From contig NZ_FUXC01000003.1 in assembly GCF_900167025.1 (NCBI RefSeq), positions 8,457 through 72,456 on the forward strand: a stretch of DNA of 64,000 nt, given 5' to 3'. This DNA comes from Treponema berlinense (GTDB taxonomy: Bacteria; Spirochaetota; Spirochaetia; Treponematales; Treponemataceae). Position numbers and translations under genes: made by a program. Positions 26,924 through 36,027 of the stretch are shown in pieces. Every line of letters starts with the position of its first letter. The stretch's first letter is position 1. Under the pieces are notes generated by a model. The model was given only the letters and a program-made list of their open reading frames with translations. It searched no databases and had not been told where the DNA came from.

Positions 26924-28150
26924 ATGAAAAAAATTCTGGCAACAATTTTTGCATTTTTTGCAGTTCAGCTTATTTTTGCTTTTCCTTCTCTTGAGCCGTC
27001 AATTTTGTGGGGACTGGAGGAAAATTCAATTCAAAAATTTGAACACATTGACGAAAAACATAACATTCTTGGCCAAAATCTTACCTCAAGACAGATAATC
27101 CAGACAGCGTTGGAATATTCGTTTTGTCCAGTAGAAAGCGAAGAAGGCTTATCCTGCTTAAAAAAATACGATTCGCTCGAAAAAGCCGTAAAAAAACAGT
27201 TTTCCGGTCTTGAAAAAATTGACGCGGCGGAAAGACTGCTTTTATTTTTGTATGATGTTGCCCTTTACCGGTACGAAGAAGACGCAACACGCCTTAACAC
27301 GACACTTTTGACAGGTTCGTACAACTGCGTCACTGCAAGCATTTTGTATCTTGCGTTGGCCAGGAGTCTAGAAATCGAAGCCTGCGTTCAGGAAACAAAT
27401 ATCCACGCCTATTGTTCTGTTTTTATTGACACAAAAAAAATCGACGTCGAAACGACAAATCCTTATGGCTTTAATCCCGGCGAAAAAAAACTTGTCGCAC
27501 AATCCGAAAACAACCGCAAATACGCCGTAATTCCAAAAAAATACTACGCCGGAAACAGACAGATAAGCAGTCGTGCAGCCGCAACCTTGACCGGAAAAAA
27601 TATTGCAAGCAGCTTAAACGATTCCGGCGACTACGAAAAGTCAATTCCTCTCGAAATAAGCCGCCTTGAGTTTCTAAAGCTTTTTTCAGACCCGGAAACA
27701 AAAACAGCAAAAAACGACCTTGATACGCTGGCCTGCAACTACGCAATAACCCAAAATCGCGCCTCACAGCCGGAAAACGCCCTCGAATTTCTTGAAAAAG
27801 TAATTCAAAATTTTGGAAACAGCGCGGCCCTTCAAAAAACTTACGGAAATTCGCTTTACAACGCCGCAGTCAATCTTCTTAACAAAAACCGCGAAAATGA
27901 CGCGCTTGAACTTTTTAAAAACCGTAGCGCCCTTGCAGCCGAAGCAATGCAAAACCGCGTAAAAAAAATGATAGACGGACAGATTTTAAAAAAACACGAA
28001 ATATCCGTTCACAATCAGGTTGTACCGCTTTTTAATACAGGAAAATTTGACGAGGCCAAATCGATACTCGAAAAAGAACTTGCTCAAAATCCCGAAAGCC
28101 CGCTCTTAAAAAAAGATTTGCAGACCGTAAAAAAAGCCTTGGCACAATAA
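26924..28150 (+). CDS. Secreted transglutaminase-like/TPR protein
   Basis: A 408-residue protein with a signal peptide (MKKILATIFAFFAVQLIFAF). Residues about 125-190 have a transglutaminase-like triad pattern: Cys in SYNCVTASI, His in NIHAYCSVFI and Asp in KIDVETTNPYG. The C-terminal 200 residues contain helical TPR-like repeats (ENALEFLEKVIQNFGNSA, FDEAKSILEKELAQNPESP). It begins five bases after the ABC ATPase gene, so it belongs to the importer operon. It is probably a periplasmic scaffold or processing protein; the link to transport is unclear. Confidence 0.7.
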   Translation: MKKILATIFAFFAVQLIFAFPSLEPSILWGLEENSIQKFEHIDEKHNILGQNLTSRQIIQTALEYSFCPVESEEGLSCLKKYDSLEKAVKKQFSGLEKIDAAERLLLFLYDVALYRYEEDATRLNTTLLTGSYNCVTASILYLALARSLEIEACVQETNIHAYCSVFIDTKKIDVETTNPYGFNPGEKKLVAQSENNRKYAVIPKKYYAGNRQISSRAAATLTGKNIASSLNDSGDYEKSIPLEISRLEFLKLFSDPETKTAKNDLDTLACNYAITQNRASQPENALEFLEKVIQNFGNSAALQKTYGNSLYNAAVNLLNKNRENDALELFKNRSALAAEAMQNRVKKMIDGQILKKHEISVHNQVVPLFNTGKFDEAKSILEKELAQNPESPLLKKDLQTVKKALAQ

Positions 28151-28246
28151 AAAAATCGTTTGTTATTCCGGGCGTTCCCTTCACTGCGTTCGGGTCGCTA
28201 TGTCCATGGTTCGCTACGCTCATTCCTGCGCCTTGCTCCGGAACCA

Positions 28247-28341
28247 GGATGTCCCATAAGTATCTTTTATGTCATTTTTAAGCTTGACCCGACATATATT
28301 ACAATCATTTAGAAATTTTTCAACGACTTATAGGGACATCC
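28247..28341. repeat. Inverted repeat pair in a GC-rich intergenic block
   Basis: GGATGTCCCATAAGT (28247-28261) is the near-perfect reverse complement of ACTTATAGGGACATCC (28326-28341), one base bulged, flanking a 64-base AT-rich core. Just outside, 28160-28245 is GC-rich with TTCGCTACGCTCATTCC-type runs like other dispersed blocks of the window. It may be a MITE-like element. No gene is supported from 28151 to 28406. Confidence 0.5.
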
Positions 28342-28406
28342 CCTCATTCCCAGCGCTAACGCAGTATGCACTAAAGAATAATGCAGACCCTGTCATAAAA
28401 TCAATT

Positions 28407-28520
28407 TTAATTCTTAAGCACTCCAATCGGAACGACTAAAACACCGTCTTCACGTTTGTAGGCGTATTTTCCAAAATTTCATTTGCCATTCATCAATAAG
28501 ACGTGGAACAGCGCTTTTTA
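28407..28520 (-). pseudogene. Remnant of a DUF4143-type ATPase gene
   Basis: On the minus strand one frame reads AVPRLIDEWQ, the conserved segment that follows the Walker A region in AAA_14-DUF4143 proteins, and a shifted frame reads KYAYKREDGVLVVPIGVLKN and stop, which resembles the end of such proteins. The whole middle is missing. This seems to be a deleted and frameshifted relic; the match is short and could be chance. Confidence 0.4.
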
Positions 28521-28743
28521 GTTCAAGTTTTTTCGACGTTTTGTAAAGATTTTGTTCGGCGGGTTGTGGCGAAAATTTTTGGTCTTTTGATTATTATAGT
28601 ACAAATTTCAAGTTCAACTTTTGATTTGTACCAAAATAATAAGTTCATTATGCAAAAGCCGGTCTTGGCCAGAGTTTTTGCATTTGTTTTCAAGGATTTC
28701 GTGAAGAATGCAAGCGCACCAGAAGATAGAATTTTTGTCAAAT

Positions 28744-28796
28744 AAAAAAGGCTACCCTTTGTTGAACAATCAACTTTACAGGCAGCCTTTTTTTTT
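28744..28796. terminator. Bidirectional terminator next to pckG
   Basis: AAAAAAGGCT on one side pairs with AGCCTTTTTT on the other, and GTTGA...TCAAC closes the inner loop. T-runs lie at both ends for transcripts in either direction. It lies 20 bases beyond the end of the PEP carboxykinase gene on its minus strand. Confidence 0.8.
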
Positions 28797-28815
28797 AATC
28801 TAGCTTAAAGCCAAA

Positions 28816-30660
28816 TTATTTGTTCAAGCGAGCCTCGAGTTCATCGAGGATTGCCGTAAGTTCTTTTGGAAGGTGTTTTCCGAATTTTGGATAGTGGTTT
28901 TCACGAATATCCTTAACTTCTTTTTTCCATCCTTCAACATCAACCTTGAGAATCTCTGGAAGAGTCTTTTTGTAGTAGTCTGCGAGACCGTCAGTGTTGA
29001 TTGCGCCTTCTTTTGGCATGTAACCGATTGGTGTGTCGATAAAGTTGTCTTTTCCGTCACAGCGGTCAAAAATCCATTCAAGAACGCGGCTGTTGTCGCC
29101 GTATCCTGGCCACATAAATCCGCCTGGAAGTTCTGCGTTGTTGTCGTCCTTGCGGAACCAGTTAACGTAGAAGATTTTTGGCAAGAGGTCTTTGTCTTTT
29201 GCAGCGTTGCCAACGTCGATCCAGTGCTGGAAGTAGTCGCCCATGTTGTATCCACAGAATGGAAGAATTGCGAATGGGTCGCGGCGGATTTTTCCAACCT
29301 GAGAAGCATCGATTGTAGAAGCAGCAGTGATTTCTGAACCTACGATAGATCCGAGGAATACACCGTGGTTCCAGTCACGGCTCTGGTGAACAAGTGGAAT
29401 TGTTGACGGACGGCGTCCACCGAACAAGATTGCGCTGATAGGTACACCTTCTGGAGATTCCCAGTCAGAAGCGATACATGGACACTGTTTAGCTGGTGCT
29501 GTAAAGCGTGCGTTTGGATGAGCGAATTCTTCGCCTTTTGGTGATTTGTCTTTTGGAAGAGCATCACGTGTGTTGCCTTTCCAGTCAACGAGCTTGCCTT
29601 TTGCAGGGTAGCCGATTCCTTCCCACCAAACATCTCCGTCTTCTGTGAGCGCACAGTTTGTGAAGATTGTGTTTTTAGAAGCAGCTTCAAGAGCGTTTTT
29701 GTTAGACTGGGCAGAAGTTCCTGGAGCAACTCCGAAGAATCCTGCTTCTGGGTTGATAGCGTAAAGACGACCGTCTTTTCCGAATTTCATCCATGCAATA
29801 TCATCGCCGACTGTTTCAACTTTCCAGCCAGGAATTGTAGGAATAAGCATTGCGAGGTTTGTTTTTCCACAAGCTGATGGGAAAGCACCTGTAACGTATT
29901 TAACTTCGCCCTGTGGGTTTGTGAGCTTAAGAATAAGCATGTGTTCTGCAAGCCAGCCTTCTTCGCGGGCGAGAACTGAAGCAATACGGAGAGCGAAACA
30001 TTTTTTTCCGAGAAGAGCGTTTCCGCCGTATCCAGAACCATAAGACCAGATGAGGTGTTCTTCTGGGAACTGAGAAATGTATTTCTGTTCAACTGGAGCA
30101 CAAGCCCATACACCGTTGTCTTTTTCGCCATTGTTGAGTGGTTTTCCAACTGAGTGAAGACAAGGAATAAAGTTGTCATCAATGTACTTCCAAACTTTTT
30201 CGCCGGCACGTGTCATGATGTCCATGTTCAAAACAACATATTCTGAATCTGTAAGTTCAATACCGTATTTTGCGATTGGTGAACCGAGAGGTCCCATGCA
30301 GAACGGAATAACGTACATTGTGCGTCCGTGCATACATCCTTTGTAAAGACCTTTCATTGTTGCTTTGAGTTCAGCAGGGTCGATCCAGTTGTTTGTAGGA
30401 CCAGCAGCTTCCTGAGTTTTTGCTGCAATGAATGTTCTTTTTTCAACACGTGCTACGTCAGAAGGATCTGAGCGGAAAAGGTAGCTGTGAGGTTTTTTAG
30501 CCAATGGAGTAGCAAGACCGGCGTCTACACAAATTTTTACGAGACGGTCATACTCTGCTGTAGAACCGTCGCATACAACAACCTGGTCAGGTTCACACAT
30601 TTTAACACATTCTTCAACCCAAGCCTTAACCTTGGCGTTTTTAATGTCATTAACTGTCAT
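28816..30660 (-). CDS. pckG: Phosphoenolpyruvate carboxykinase (GTP)
   Basis: A 614-residue GTP-dependent PEP carboxykinase, which interconverts oxaloacetate + GTP and PEP + CO2 + GDP. Key elements: the P-loop-like [13 protein letters not shown] near residue 285, the [12 protein letters not shown] motif near 410, and an N-terminal [11 protein letters not shown]-type stretch ([17 protein letters not shown]). Length is normal. In anaerobes it often works in the carboxylating direction to make succinate or similar products. AAGGAG precedes the ATG; the promoter is at 30697-30725. The strong codon bias hints at high expression. Confidence 0.97.
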   Translation of the reverse strand: MTVNDIKNAKVKAWVEECVKMCEPDQVVVCDGSTAEYDRLVKICVDAGLATPLAKKPHSYLFRSDPSDVARVEKRTFIAAKTQEAAGPTNNWIDPAELKATMKGLYKGCMHGRTMYVIPFCMGPLGSPIAKYGIELTDSEYVVLNMDIMTRAGEKVWKYIDDNFIPCLHSVGKPLNNGEKDNGVWACAPVEQKYISQFPEEHLIWSYGSGYGGNALLGKKCFALRIASVLAREEGWLAEHMLILKLTNPQGEVKYVTGAFPSACGKTNLAMLIPTIPGWKVETVGDDIAWMKFGKDGRLYAINPEAGFFGVAPGTSAQSNKNALEAASKNTIFTNCALTEDGDVWWEGIGYPAKGKLVDWKGNTRDALPKDKSPKGEEFAHPNARFTAPAKQCPCIASDWESPEGVPISAILFGGRRPSTIPLVHQSRDWNHGVFLGSIVGSEITAASTIDASQVGKIRRDPFAILPFCGYNMGDYFQHWIDVGNAAKDKDLLPKIFYVNWFRKDDNNAELPGGFMWPGYGDNSRVLEWIFDRCDGKDNFIDTPIGYMPKEGAINTDGLADYYKKTLPEILKVDVEGWKKEVKDIRENHYPKFGKHLPKELTAILDELEARLNK

Positions 30661-30696
30661 TCTAAGATCTCCTTAAAAAAAATCTAACTAAAACGC

Positions 30697-30725
30697 ATTA
30701 TAGTATTTTTGAGCCGTGAATTCAA
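30697..30725 (-). promoter_or_regulatory. pckG promoter
   Basis: Read on the minus strand: TTGAAT (30725-30720), 17-bp spacer, TATAAT (30702-30697), then AAGGAG about 10 bases before the ATG at 30660. A consensus-like housekeeping promoter. Confidence 0.65.
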
Positions 30726-30848
30726 TGACAATAATTGCGATTTTGTCGTTAATTATTTTTTATTATTGGGCTATTGGGCGAAATTTATTGCGCAAAATTG
30801 AGCAAAAAACCGGGTAAAAATTCTTGAAAATTCGGAGCGCATTTTCTT

Positions 30849-30920
30849 GTCAAACCGGCTCTTACTGCAAGTCCTTCTTCGCTTCGCTCGTCCGGTCTTT
30901 CCGTGGCGATCCGGGCTAAG
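30849..30920 (-). repeat. Dispersed intergenic repeat, family B copy 1
   Basis: A GC-rich block in an otherwise AT-rich 380-base gap between pckG and the permease. It begins GTCAAACCGG and ends CCGGGCTAAG, sharing these end motifs with blocks at 32487, 57963 and 60875. Inside is GCTTCGCTCGTCC. No coding frame is supported. Confidence 0.55.
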
Positions 30921-31040
30921 TTTTTCTCTAAAAACGCGCAGTTTCCGCATTTTTTTTGCATCTTTGTTCACTCAGTTTTTTCGCTTTTCCATGTCGCCTT
31001 AATTTGCTAAAATAGTTTCACTTTTTTATTGGGGTTTTTT

Positions 31041-32396
31041 ATGGAACTTAAATGGGTTATTCTGGTGCTTGCCGTCTTAATGTACGCGCTTGTAATCGTC
31101 TTTCAGGACAAAAAAGTGTGGTTTACGACATTTGCCGGAATTTTATGCATTGTGCTCGGAATGATTTTTCCGGGCGTTATTTTTGGTTCTGCAGAAGGAC
31201 AGGTTTCGCGTCTTTTTGCTTTGACAAACGCTTTCGGTACCTTGATTAACTGGAACGTTCTTATGATTTATGTCGGCGCAATGACGATTGCGGCACTTTT
31301 CTTGTATTCAAAGGTTCCCGCAAAAATTGCCGACTGGCTTGTTTCCATTGCGCCTTCGACAGGAGTTGCGATTGTACTGATTCTTGCAATGACCGGAATT
31401 ATTTCGATTTTTGTCGAGAACGTTGCGACTGTTCTTGTTATGGCTCCGATTGCTCTGAGCCTCTGCAAAAAATTAGAGATGAACCCGACAATGTTTATGG
31501 TCGGTCTTGCTGTCATGTCAAATCTCGAAGGAACAGCAACTCTTGTAGGTGATCCTCCGAGCATGATTTTTGCCGCGGTTGCAAATTACAATTTTAACGA
31601 CTTTTTTATTCACGAAGGAAAACTCTCCATATTCTTTGTCGTTCAGACAGGTCTTCTTGCAGGCTGTATTTTCTTCTATATAGTGTTTGCGCATTTAAAG
31701 GACAAATCCGCTGTTCAAAGCGAACCTGTTCTCTCAGCCTTTCCTGCCGCTTTAATGCTCGTCATGATTTTTGGACTGGCGGCTCTTTCTTTTGCAAGTC
31801 CTTCCCTTTCAAAAATCATTCCTGAAGGCATAATGAACCTTTCTTCCGGACTTTTTGTAATAATTTTGGCGGCAATCGGAGTTCTGTGGTATTCTGCAAA
31901 CCAGAAAAAAAACAAAAGCGAAGTCTGGACTTTGATAAAGGAGCTCGACTGGGAAACAATTTTCTTCCTGATGGGAATTTTCGTTGTCGTTGGAGCAATC
32001 AGCGGAGTAGGGCTTTTAAAAGAATTTGCAAATTTCCTTGTTCACTTCTGCGGCGGAAGTAAATTTTTGGGCTTTGTCGTAATTCTTGCAGTGAGCATTT
32101 TGATTTCTGGATTTGTAGACAACGTTCCGTACATTATGGTTATGCTTCCTGTCGCGCAGCAGATGGGCGCCGGACTCGGAATGGGAGCTGACCTTTTTAT
32201 GTTTGCTCTGCTTGTTGGTTCTTGTCTTGGCGGAAACCTCACTCCTTTTGGAGCAAGCGCAAATGTTGTTGCCATGGGAATCGTCAAAAACGAAGGCTAT
32301 CCAATGTCATTTGCAAAATGGCTAAAAGTCGGAGGAAGTTTTACAATTATTACAACAACAGCTTCGGCAATCGTTCTTTGGCTTTTGTGGAGCTAA
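31041..32396 (+). CDS. ArsB/NhaD-type ion transporter (SLC13/citrate-transporter domain)
   Basis: A 451-residue membrane protein with about 11-12 hydrophobic segments. Two inverted halves each carry a re-entrant motif: EGTATLVGDPPSMIFA and GGNLTPFGASANVVAMG, the hallmark of the IT superfamily (ArsB, NhaD, CitT). The GDPPSMI motif is common in ArsB/NhaD Na+/H+ antiporter-like proteins, so an ion or organic-acid antiporter is likely. ATG at 31041 is chosen with GGGG six bases upstream; a TTG upstream would include that site. It is monocistronic and followed by a clear terminator. Confidence 0.85.
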   Translation: MELKWVILVLAVLMYALVIVFQDKKVWFTTFAGILCIVLGMIFPGVIFGSAEGQVSRLFALTNAFGTLINWNVLMIYVGAMTIAALFLYSKVPAKIADWLVSIAPSTGVAIVLILAMTGIISIFVENVATVLVMAPIALSLCKKLEMNPTMFMVGLAVMSNLEGTATLVGDPPSMIFAAVANYNFNDFFIHEGKLSIFFVVQTGLLAGCIFFYIVFAHLKDKSAVQSEPVLSAFPAALMLVMIFGLAALSFASPSLSKIIPEGIMNLSSGLFVIILAAIGVLWYSANQKKNKSEVWTLIKELDWETIFFLMGIFVVVGAISGVGLLKEFANFLVHFCGGSKFLGFVVILAVSILISGFVDNVPYIMVMLPVAQQMGAGLGMGADLFMFALLVGSCLGGNLTPFGASANVVAMGIVKNEGYPMSFAKWLKVGGSFTIITTTASAIVLWLLWS

Positions 32397-32420
32397 AAAT
32401 TTAAAAACTCAAAACGTACA

Positions 32421-32458
32421 AAAACGGGATGCAAGTAAAAAAGCATCTCGTTTTTTTT
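32421..32458 (+). terminator. Terminator after the ArsB/NhaD-like gene
   Basis: AAAACGGGATGC (32421-32432) pairs with GCATCTCGTTTT around a short A-rich loop, one mismatch, followed by eight T. Confidence 0.85.
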
Positions 32459-32486
32459 ATTTAAAACTTTTGGAGCGCATCTGCTC

Positions 32487-32562
32487 TCAAACCGTCCTTC
32501 CTCAATTCGGTAACCCTCAGCCCTTTCGGGCCGCCTTTGGCGTTGCTCCAGCACGGGCTAGG
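32487..32562 (-). repeat. Dispersed intergenic repeat, family B copy 2
   Basis: GC-rich block starting TCAAACCG and ending GCACGGGCTAGG, with CCCTTTCGGG as an internal palindrome. It lies between a terminator and the next promoter, in a 328-base gap. Ends match the block at 30849. Confidence 0.55.
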
Positions 32563-32646
32563 CATTGATTAAAAAACTTTTCTTTGGTTCTTTAGGTTAA
32601 ATGTTTAATTATTTAAACGTTATTTCATTTTTTTATAAAAAATTTA

Positions 32647-32709
32647 TTTACACTCAGAAAATATTTCTGTATAATTTATATAAAAGTTACCGAACAATCG
32701 GTAACTTTT
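32647..32709 (+). promoter_or_regulatory. Promoter and 5' hairpin of the VTC-DUF4956-CotH operon
   Basis: TTTACA (32647-32652), 17 bp, TATAAT (32670-32675). The transcript would begin almost directly with a perfect 12-bp hairpin: AAAAGTTACCGA (32682-32693), loop ACAA, TCGGTAACTTTT (32698-32709), followed by GGGG as ribosome site. It could stabilise the mRNA end or be an operator. Confidence 0.6.
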
Positions 32710-32724
32710 AGGGGACTTGCGATA

Positions 32725-33420
32725 ATGCCTAAATTCAGACACGAGTTTAAATATTTTTCTCCAGAAATGGTTCTTTCTGCAATTGAACAGCGGATTGGAG
32801 CGTTGCTGTGTCTGGACAAAAATACTGGAGAAGCAGGCGAATACGCAATCCGAAGCATTTATTTTGACGATATTTACGACACTTGTTTTTTAGAAAACGA
32901 AAATGGCACCGACCCGCGCGAAAAATTCAGAATCAGAATTTACAACTGTTCAAAAGAGCGCATTACTTTGGAATTAAAGCAAAAAATAAACGGAATGTGC
33001 CTTAAAACTTCGTGTCCGGTTCCGCTAAAAACCCTCGAACAGATTATGGCCGGCCAAATTCCGGATTTTACGGCCCAAACTCCATACCTCTTAAAAAAAT
33101 TGATTTCTCAGATGCATTTTCGTGCATTAAGGCCTGTTGTAATTGTCGCTTACGAGAGAGTTCCTTTTGTTTATCCGGACGGAAACGTTCGTGTAACTTT
33201 TGACAGAAACCTTCGCAGTTCAAGCAACATAGAAGATTTTTTTAATCCGCAGGCAGCGTTCAGGTCTGTTCTTTCGGTTGGAACTAATATGATGGAAGTA
33301 AAATTCGACGAGTTTTTGCCGGATTTTATAAACGAGGCATGTCAGACGAGCCTTTTGCAATGGACGAGTTTTTCAAAATTCTATCTTTGCAGAAAATTTG
33401 ACATTCACGGAATGGCTTAA
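32725..33420 (+). CDS. VTC-domain (polyphosphate polymerase-like) protein
   Basis: A 231-residue protein with a VTC/TTM-type fold, related to the catalytic domain of yeast Vtc4, which makes polyphosphate from ATP. Characteristic parts: RHEFKYF at the start, AIRSIYFDD, EKFRIRIYN, LELKQKI, VAYERVPFVY and a terminal MEVKFDE. Acidic and basic residues of the tunnel seem present (ExK in LELKQK). It is the first of three genes; the second is a DUF4956 membrane protein and the third a CotH protein, a recurring trio whose function is not well defined but points to envelope polymers or phosphotransfer. Confidence 0.88.
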   Translation: MPKFRHEFKYFSPEMVLSAIEQRIGALLCLDKNTGEAGEYAIRSIYFDDIYDTCFLENENGTDPREKFRIRIYNCSKERITLELKQKINGMCLKTSCPVPLKTLEQIMAGQIPDFTAQTPYLLKKLISQMHFRALRPVVIVAYERVPFVYPDGNVRVTFDRNLRSSSNIEDFFNPQAAFRSVLSVGTNMMEVKFDEFLPDFINEACQTSLLQWTSFSKFYLCRKFDIHGMA

Positions 33421-33464
33421 AAATTTTTAAATATAGAAAAACATAAAAAAGGACGGTAGCTTTT

Positions 33465-34139
33465 ATGGGATTTAAGGATATTTTCAAAAAATCATTCATT
33501 CAGGGATTTACAAGATACGATGCGACTCCAGAAAACATCATTGTCGTTTTTTTGATTGCATCGGTTTTTGCGCTGTACATTTTCTTTGCCTACAGGCTTT
33601 TGACGCGCAGAACTTTTTATTCAAAGTCTTTTAACATTGCGCTTCCTGCTCTCGTATTGATTACTGCCGGTGTAATTTTGACGATTCAGTCGAGCGTTGT
33701 AATTTCTTTAGGTATGGTCGGCGCTCTTTCTATTGTCCGCTTTAGAACTGCAATAAAAGATCCAATGGATTTGGTTTTTCTGTTCTGGGCGATTTCTACA
33801 GGAATTATCTGTGGCGCAGGTCTTGCCCAGATTTCGTGCGTGCTCGCATTTATTTTGACTGTTGCACTTTTTGTTTTGGACAGACTTCCTGTTGCAAAAG
33901 CTCCAAAAATTTTGATGGTAAGCGGTAACAGTTACGAACTCGAAAAAAGCATAATGGCGCTTGTTCAAAAATATTGCAAAACTTTTGCAGTAAAAAGCCG
34001 CGCTCTTTCTAACGGAAAAATCAACCTTGTTGTGGAAATTCGCGCTTCTGACGATTCTGCCCTTTTACAGGAAGTCGCCGCTCTTGAGAATGTTGTTTCT
34101 TCAACAATTCTTGCGCACGACGGCGAAGTAACTTACTAG
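33465..34139 (+). CDS. DUF4956 membrane protein
   Basis: A 224-residue protein with four hydrophobic segments in the first 145 residues (about 24-44, 62-83, 87-95 continuing in SLGMVGALSIVRFRTAIKDPMDL, and 110-145), then a ~75-residue soluble domain. The SIVRFRTAIKDP stretch is typical of DUF4956. It lies 44 bases after the VTC gene and 22 before the CotH gene. It may anchor the VTC enzyme at the membrane; this is inferred from gene order. Confidence 0.85.
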   Translation: MGFKDIFKKSFIQGFTRYDATPENIIVVFLIASVFALYIFFAYRLLTRRTFYSKSFNIALPALVLITAGVILTIQSSVVISLGMVGALSIVRFRTAIKDPMDLVFLFWAISTGIICGAGLAQISCVLAFILTVALFVLDRLPVAKAPKILMVSGNSYELEKSIMALVQKYCKTFAVKSRALSNGKINLVVEIRASDDSALLQEVAALENVVSSTILAHDGEVTY

Positions 34140-34161
34140 ATTCATCTAAAAAAAAGAAAAT

Positions 34162-35529
34162 ATGAGCGTTTTTAAGGGAATAAAAAGATATTCTGTCGGC
34201 TTTGTTTTTTTATTTGTTCTGCTGTCGTTTGGCTGCGTTTTAGCATTTTTGCTTTCTTCCGAACGGGAAGTTACTTTTGAAAGTTGCAAAAAACTTGGTC
34301 TTCCGATACTTGAACTTTCTACAAACAAAAACAAGGAAATTACAAGCAAAGAAGACTATGTAAAAGGTGATTTTACTTTAACGGATTCTTCTGTCGTTCT
34401 TACAGGAAAATGCAAGGTTCGTGGACACGGAAATTCAACCTGGAAGACAACTTTTACAAAGAAAAAACCGTATCTTTTAAAACTTGACCGCGAAGAAAAT
34501 CTTCTGGGAATGCCTGCTGCCAGAAAATGGATTTTAATGGCAAATTCCTGCGACCGCTCAATGCTTCGAAATTTTTATGCCGAGCATCTTACTCACAATG
34601 TCTGGAATAAAATGCGCTGGAATCCGCAGTCAAAATTTATAACGCTCTTTATAAATGGCAAATACCGCGGACTTTATTCGATTACGGAAAAAGTCGAAGT
34701 CGAAAAAAGCCGCGTTGAATTTGAGGGTGAAGGTTTTCTTGCCGAAATCGACAGTCACAGCGGCCGTCCATATTCTTTTTCAAGTCCGACGGGCTTAAGA
34801 TTTCATATCCGCTCTCCAAAATCAACCGAAGAAAACTACAAAATATGGGCGGAAAAAATAACCGAACTCGAAAAAATTCTTTACAGCGAAAACTGGTTAA
34901 AAAAAGACGGATACAAAAAATATTTTGATATGGATTCGTTTGTTGACTGGTATCTTCTTTCTGAATTTTCAAAAAATTACGATGCAAAGTTCTATAACTC
35001 GGTTTTCATGAATTATGACTACAGCCAGGACAAGCTTTTTATGGGTCCTGCCTGGGATCACGACATTGCTTTTGGAAACAGCGGCGAAAGTTCTACAGGA
35101 AGCAATTCTTATAATTCTCTCGTAAGCAACAGCGCGTGGATTCAAATGTTCAGGGTTTTTGATTTTTCTAAAAACTCGACAATGCCGTCCAACGAAGAAG
35201 GTTTTTTGATAAATCAGTCGTCATGGTATCATCGCCTTTTTAACGATGCGGATTTTGTAAACGCGGTAGAAAAACGCTGGTGCGAAACCCGGCTTGAATT
35301 AAAATCTTCGATTGACTGGCTCAAGGAGCAGGGCGAGCTTTTAAATTCTGCCGGAGAATTAAATGACAGCGTATGGCACATAATTGGAAGCGCAATCTGG
35401 CCACGCGCGCCCGGATACCGCGACAGAAAAACTTATAAAAGCGAAGTAAAATATCTTACGGACTGGTGCGAGCGGCGTTTTGAGTGGATGGACAGTATTT
35501 TTTACCAGAAAACGTCCGTAAATAACTAG
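34162..35529 (+). CDS. CotH kinase-family protein
   Basis: A 455-residue protein with an N-terminal membrane anchor or signal (about residues 10-33). The CotH region has GHGNSTW near residue 90, KKPYLLKLD, RKWILMANSCDRSMLRN, then YRGLYSITEKVEV and later FMGPAWDHDIAFGN, which contains the conserved D of the kinase-like fold. CotH proteins phosphorylate spore-coat proteins in Bacillus; in non-sporulating bacteria the targets are surface proteins or unknown. It ends the VTC trio. Confidence 0.88.
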   Translation: MSVFKGIKRYSVGFVFLFVLLSFGCVLAFLLSSEREVTFESCKKLGLPILELSTNKNKEITSKEDYVKGDFTLTDSSVVLTGKCKVRGHGNSTWKTTFTKKKPYLLKLDREENLLGMPAARKWILMANSCDRSMLRNFYAEHLTHNVWNKMRWNPQSKFITLFINGKYRGLYSITEKVEVEKSRVEFEGEGFLAEIDSHSGRPYSFSSPTGLRFHIRSPKSTEENYKIWAEKITELEKILYSENWLKKDGYKKYFDMDSFVDWYLLSEFSKNYDAKFYNSVFMNYDYSQDKLFMGPAWDHDIAFGNSGESSTGSNSYNSLVSNSAWIQMFRVFDFSKNSTMPSNEEGFLINQSSWYHRLFNDADFVNAVEKRWCETRLELKSSIDWLKEQGELLNSAGELNDSVWHIIGSAIWPRAPGYRDRKTYKSEVKYLTDWCERRFEWMDSIFYQKTSVNN

Positions 35530-35531
35530 AA

Positions 35532-35921
35532 TTACGCCGTCAAATCGAGAATTTGTCCTGCCTGAGGCTGAACTCCTGCAAGTCCGTAGCCTGTCAGATG
35601 GGATTTTTCTATTTCGTTTTGAATCTGCGACTGATAATTTTGAATAAGGCTTTCCATCTGGTCATCGCTCAAATTCGAATTGTCGGAAAATTCTGCTTTT
35701 GGCTGGTTTCTCATGGAGATAAGCTGGTTTAAAAGAGAGTTTAAAATCTGAATTTTACTTACAGAAACGCCTTGCTCTGGAATTGAAGAGGCAACTCCAG
35801 AAATATGGTCAAATTGAGAATAGATAACGGAAGCAGGATTTACAGGAACATAGAGTTTTCCCGAGCTGCCGCTTAAAATTCCGCCGTATGAATAAGCATT
35901 TAAAGAAATAGAATTGACCAT
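35532..35921 (-). CDS. Hypothetical protein, Ser/Gln-rich
   Basis: A 129-residue protein with no recognised domain. No signal peptide is seen; composition is rich in Ser, Gln, Asn and Gly. A helical middle segment (VSKIQILNSLLNQLISMRNQPK) and a second helix (DDQMESLIQNYQSQIQNEIEK) suggest a coiled or bundled protein, loosely like flagellar or surface accessory proteins. It ends three bases from the stop of the convergent CotH gene. It may be in a transcript with no clear partner. Confidence 0.65.
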   Translation of the reverse strand: MVNSISLNAYSYGGILSGSSGKLYVPVNPASVIYSQFDHISGVASSIPEQGVSVSKIQILNSLLNQLISMRNQPKAEFSDNSNLSDDQMESLIQNYQSQIQNEIEKSHLTGYGLAGVQPQAGQILDLTA

Positions 35922-36027
35922 AACTCAACCTCTAATAAATTTTCGGAAAAATAAAAAATTAGTTTAGAGGTTGATATATTTTTTTCTGGCATTTTGTGCA
36001 AACGTCAGAAAAGACAGCTGAAAACTT

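Noticed and set aside
28503-28745. 80-codon plus-strand frame, and a 72-codon minus-strand frame over the same bases
   Set aside because: Two opposing frames in low-complexity DNA; no ribosome binding site for the plus frame and it overlaps an ATPase relic. Neither can be supported.
28816-30660. Long frames antisense and in shifted frames within pckG
   Set aside because: Shadow frames caused by strong codon bias of a highly expressed gene.
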